Of a stretch of DNA of 41,620 nt, positions 39,684 to 41,620 are shown piece by piece. Source of the stretch: Comamonas thiooxydans (GTDB taxonomy: Bacteria > Pseudomonadota > Gammaproteobacteria > Burkholderiales > Burkholderiaceae_C); contig NZ_BBVD01000006.1 in assembly GCF_000964545.1 (NCBI RefSeq), forward strand, positions 1 to 41,620, given 5' to 3'. The first letter of the stretch is position 1; every line of letters begins with the position of its first letter. The translations under genes and the position numbers were made by a program. The notes beneath the pieces are model-generated. The model was not told the DNA's origin. It worked only from the letters and a program-made list of their open reading frames with translations, and made no database searches.

Positions 39684-40895
39684 ATGTTCAAGAACATGAT
39701 CATTTACCGCTACGCCGAAAGCTGGCAAGGCGATCTGCAGGCGCTGGAGGATGCCCTGCAGAAAACAGTCTTTGAGGAGTGCGGCGCCACACAGGAGCGT
39801 TCCGTGGGGTGGGTGCCGCCGCGCGGCGAGCCGCACGGTCCTCTGGTCGATTCCGTGGCCGGTCAATGGGTCATGCGCTTCATGACTGAGGCCAAGGTGC
39901 TGCCGGCCAGCGTGCTCAATCGCAAGGTCAACGAAAAGGCCGAGCACATCGAAAAAACCGAGGGCCGCAAGCCTGGCAAGAAGGAAAAGCGCGTGCTCAA
40001 GGACGAAGCCAAGCTGGACCTGCTGCCCATGGCCTTCACCAAGCAAGGCTGCATGTGGGTCTGGATCGATCCGCAGGCCCGCACCCTGGTGCTCGATACC
40101 AGCGCCCAAGGCCGCGCCGACGAGGTGGTAACGCTGTTGGTCGAGGGACTGTCCGGCTTTGCCCTGGCACTGCTGGATACCCAGACCAGCCCACAGGCCG
40201 CCATGGCGCATTGGCTGATGACCCAGGAGCCGCCCGCCGGCTTCACCGCAGATCGCGAAACGGAGCTAAAAGCCGCGGACGAATCCAAGGCAGTGGTGCG
40301 CTATGCCCGCCACCCGCTGGACATTGAGGAAGTCTGCAAGCACATCGAGCAAGGCAAGCTGCCGACCAAGCTGGCGATGACCTGGGACGACCGCGTGAGC
40401 TTTGTGCTGACCGAAGGACTGCAGATCAAGAACATCGCGCTGCTGGATGCGGTCATGGACGGCAACAGCCAGGACGACGGTGGCTTTGATACCGATGTGG
40501 CGATTGCCACGGGCGAGCTCTCGCGCCTGATTCCCGATCTGATCGAAGCACTGGGCGGCGAAGGCCGCACCAACCTGGGCGACCTGCCCGCCTCGCTTCA
40601 GAACGCGCCTGCTGCAGAAACTCTGCCGCTAAGGAATGCCAGGACCGCGCCCGCCCCTCACTGCGAAGCTGCCGGCGATGGCCCAGACCCGCTGTATGCC
40701 GAAGCCGTTGAACTGGTGCGCAAGGACCGGAACGCAAGCATCTCCTATGTGCAGCGCAAGCTGCTGATAGGTTTCAACCGCGCCGCAGCACTGCTGGAGC
40801 GCATGGAATCAGAAGGCTTGGTGTCGCGCATGGATGCCAGCGGGAAACGCGCGCTCCTGACGCCCGCCATCCAGGCCCCCAGCGCCAGCAAATGA
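39684..40895 (+). CDS. rdgC: RdgC with C-terminal FtsK gamma-like domain
   Basis: 403 aa; ordinary RdgC is about 300. Residues 1-300 align in order with RdgC: MFKNMIIYRYAESW, GWVPPRGEP, KVLPASVLNRKV, LDLLPMAFTKQG, LPTKLAMTWDDR, SRLIPDLIEALGGEGR. RdgC forms DNA-encircling dimers and restrains RecA. A Pro/Ala linker leads to residues about 335-395: DPLYAEAVELVRKDRNASIS, YVQRKLLIGFNRAAALLERM, ESEGLVSRMD, a typical FtsK gamma winged helix. E. coli FtsK reads KOPS with Asn, Arg and Glu in NRAARIIE; here it is NRAAALLE, so the Arg is Ala. Confidence 0.9.
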   Translation: MFKNMIIYRYAESWQGDLQALEDALQKTVFEECGATQERSVGWVPPRGEPHGPLVDSVAGQWVMRFMTEAKVLPASVLNRKVNEKAEHIEKTEGRKPGKKEKRVLKDEAKLDLLPMAFTKQGCMWVWIDPQARTLVLDTSAQGRADEVVTLLVEGLSGFALALLDTQTSPQAAMAHWLMTQEPPAGFTADRETELKAADESKAVVRYARHPLDIEEVCKHIEQGKLPTKLAMTWDDRVSFVLTEGLQIKNIALLDAVMDGNSQDDGGFDTDVAIATGELSRLIPDLIEALGGEGRTNLGDLPASLQNAPAAETLPLRNARTAPAPHCEAAGDGPDPLYAEAVELVRKDRNASISYVQRKLLIGFNRAAALLERMESEGLVSRMDASGKRALLTPAIQAPSASK

Positions 40896-40952
40896 TCACC
40901 TATTCATAGGTTTACATGAACCGGGCCGTGCGCCCACATCAATGAATCAACT

Positions 40953-40980
40953 GCCCGCCATACCGCGGGCTTTTTTCTTT
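40953..40980 (+). terminator. Terminator after rdgC and before the next gene
   Basis: GCCCGC-CATACC-GCGGGC then TTTTTTCTTT; GGAGG follows with no gap. Confidence 0.85.
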
Positions 40981-40990
40981 GGAGGCTCCC

Positions 40991-41391
40991 ATGAGTCTGA
41001 CTTTCGTGAATCACAACGGCGACCCCCATCACCGATTCCCGCATGGCCGCCATGCGAGCTCAAGGAATGGAGCTCGAGCGCCAGCGCCGTCTGGCTGCCA
41101 AGGCGGATCCTGTGTCCGTGCACAAGGGTTGGCGGGTCTCTGGTATCAAGCCCGGAATGCTGGATGAGGCGAAGCAGGCGCACGAGCGGCTTTGCCAGAT
41201 GGCCCAAAAGGCCCGGGGGCAAACTGCCGGAGCCCTTCGATGAGACAGCATGGCTTCGCACTGCCAAGCGCACTGCAATTCGCAGCAAGCCCTACATCCT
41301 TCAAGAAGCTGCCCTGCAGTGCCAGGCGATGGCCATCAAGACTGGCTGGCTTGAAGTACAGCTGCAAGAGGTAAAGAAAGTAGTTGCCTGA
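40991..41391 (+). pseudogene. Gene downstream of rdgC with two +1 shifts
   Basis: GGAGG before ATG; reads MSLTFVNHNGDP, then frame changes after a CCCCC run (41024-41028). Continues ITDSRMAAMRAQGMELERQR, VHKGWRVSGIKPGMLDEAKQ, CQMAQKARG, changes again at GGGGG (41215-41219), then KLPEPFDETAWLRTAKRTAI and a helical end GWLEVQLQEVKKVVA. Removing one base from each run gives a continuous 133-aa product. Either a recent pseudogene or sequencing errors. A decayed copy is at 759-1058. Confidence 0.7.
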
Positions 41392-41620
41392 CATTCCTCC
41401 GAAGACAGCACAGTAATGGGTTCTAGTTACTTTTGAAAATGAGTACCGACCGCATCTACTTCTCCAAATTCGAATCCGGCTGACATAGATCAGGCATTGG
41501 GCATTGCAATGACTTGTGTCGCTCCAAATCAAGATGTATCACTAGCAGCCACAGGCTATCGATTTTCAATCGAGGAACAGGCAACGCTAAACCGTTCCGA
41601 CCTTTGATCGAGGGGGCTCT
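41392..41620 (+). repeat. Leader region matching 1111-1328; likely promoter of a gene beyond the edge
   Basis: Contains CTCCAAA, GGCTGACATAGAT, TCGAGGAACAGGC and at the edge TTTGATCGAGGGGGCTCT, the same order as before the diguanylate cyclase at 1329. The window ends where an SD would be. A related GGDEF gene probably starts within about 15 bases. Confidence 0.6.

Overview
The window is mostly one lambda-type temperate siphophage prophage lying in a GC-rich betaproteobacterial chromosome. The host is probably in Comamonadaceae and Comamonas-like; this is inferred from base composition, codon style and protein flavour, not from a marker gene. Genes are ordered as in an integrated lambdoid phage. 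Reading right to left on the minus strand from the repressor come cro, a CII/CP76-like gene, replication O/P-like genes, a resolvase-like nuclease, a nuclease joined to a Q-like antiterminator, a late-control region rich in terminators, HNH, small and large terminase, portal, ClpP-type protease, HK97-fold capsid, connectors, tail genes, tape measure, a gene-transfer-agent-like hub module, fibre genes and holin/endolysin/Rz/Rz1 (about 35.8 kb down to 9.9 kb). The repressor (35874-36539, +) sits between two sets of three operator-like palindromes.

Right of the repressor (36.7-41.6 kb, +) lie non-structural genes. They include a LexA-box gene of unknown function, a non-coding stretch with two long inverted repeats, several tiny exported or membrane proteins, and an RdgC protein with a C-terminal FtsK gamma-like winged helix. 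Several are preceded by an intrinsic-terminator hairpin that ends only a few bases before the ribosome binding site. No integrase is visible. It should lie beyond the right edge, next to the intact tRNA.

Left of the lysis genes (4.5-9.8 kb) is cargo: a membrane diguanylate cyclase, a LexA-controlled divergent pair of transcription units (one encoding an SRAP/YedK-type abasic-site protein), an REC-AraC regulator and small unknown genes. At 4475-4521 there is a 3' tRNA fragment (anticodon loop fits tRNA-Val UAC) followed by a tRNA-style terminator. This is the expected left attachment junction, with host DNA to its left and phage to its right.

Left of that junction (1-4.47 kb) is an older, decayed relative. 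It has a diverged copy of the same tRNA fragment at 6-46, broken copies of the small exported gene, rdgC and the gene after rdgC, an apparently intact seven-helix diguanylate cyclase, a second rdgC 5' stub, a small minus-strand operon and a lipoprotein gene. The block at 63-1328 is a degenerate parallel of 38.5-41.62 kb, so the site has probably been invaded more than once by related phages. The right edge of the window probably runs into another diguanylate cyclase gene.

The most interesting points are the RdgC-FtsK gamma fusion, the repeated terminator-plus-RBS cassettes, the nuclease/Q fusion with an internal start, the two identical LexA boxes, the GGGAAAC frameshift site in the tail chaperone gene, and the repeated end blocks carrying cyclic-di-GMP genes.
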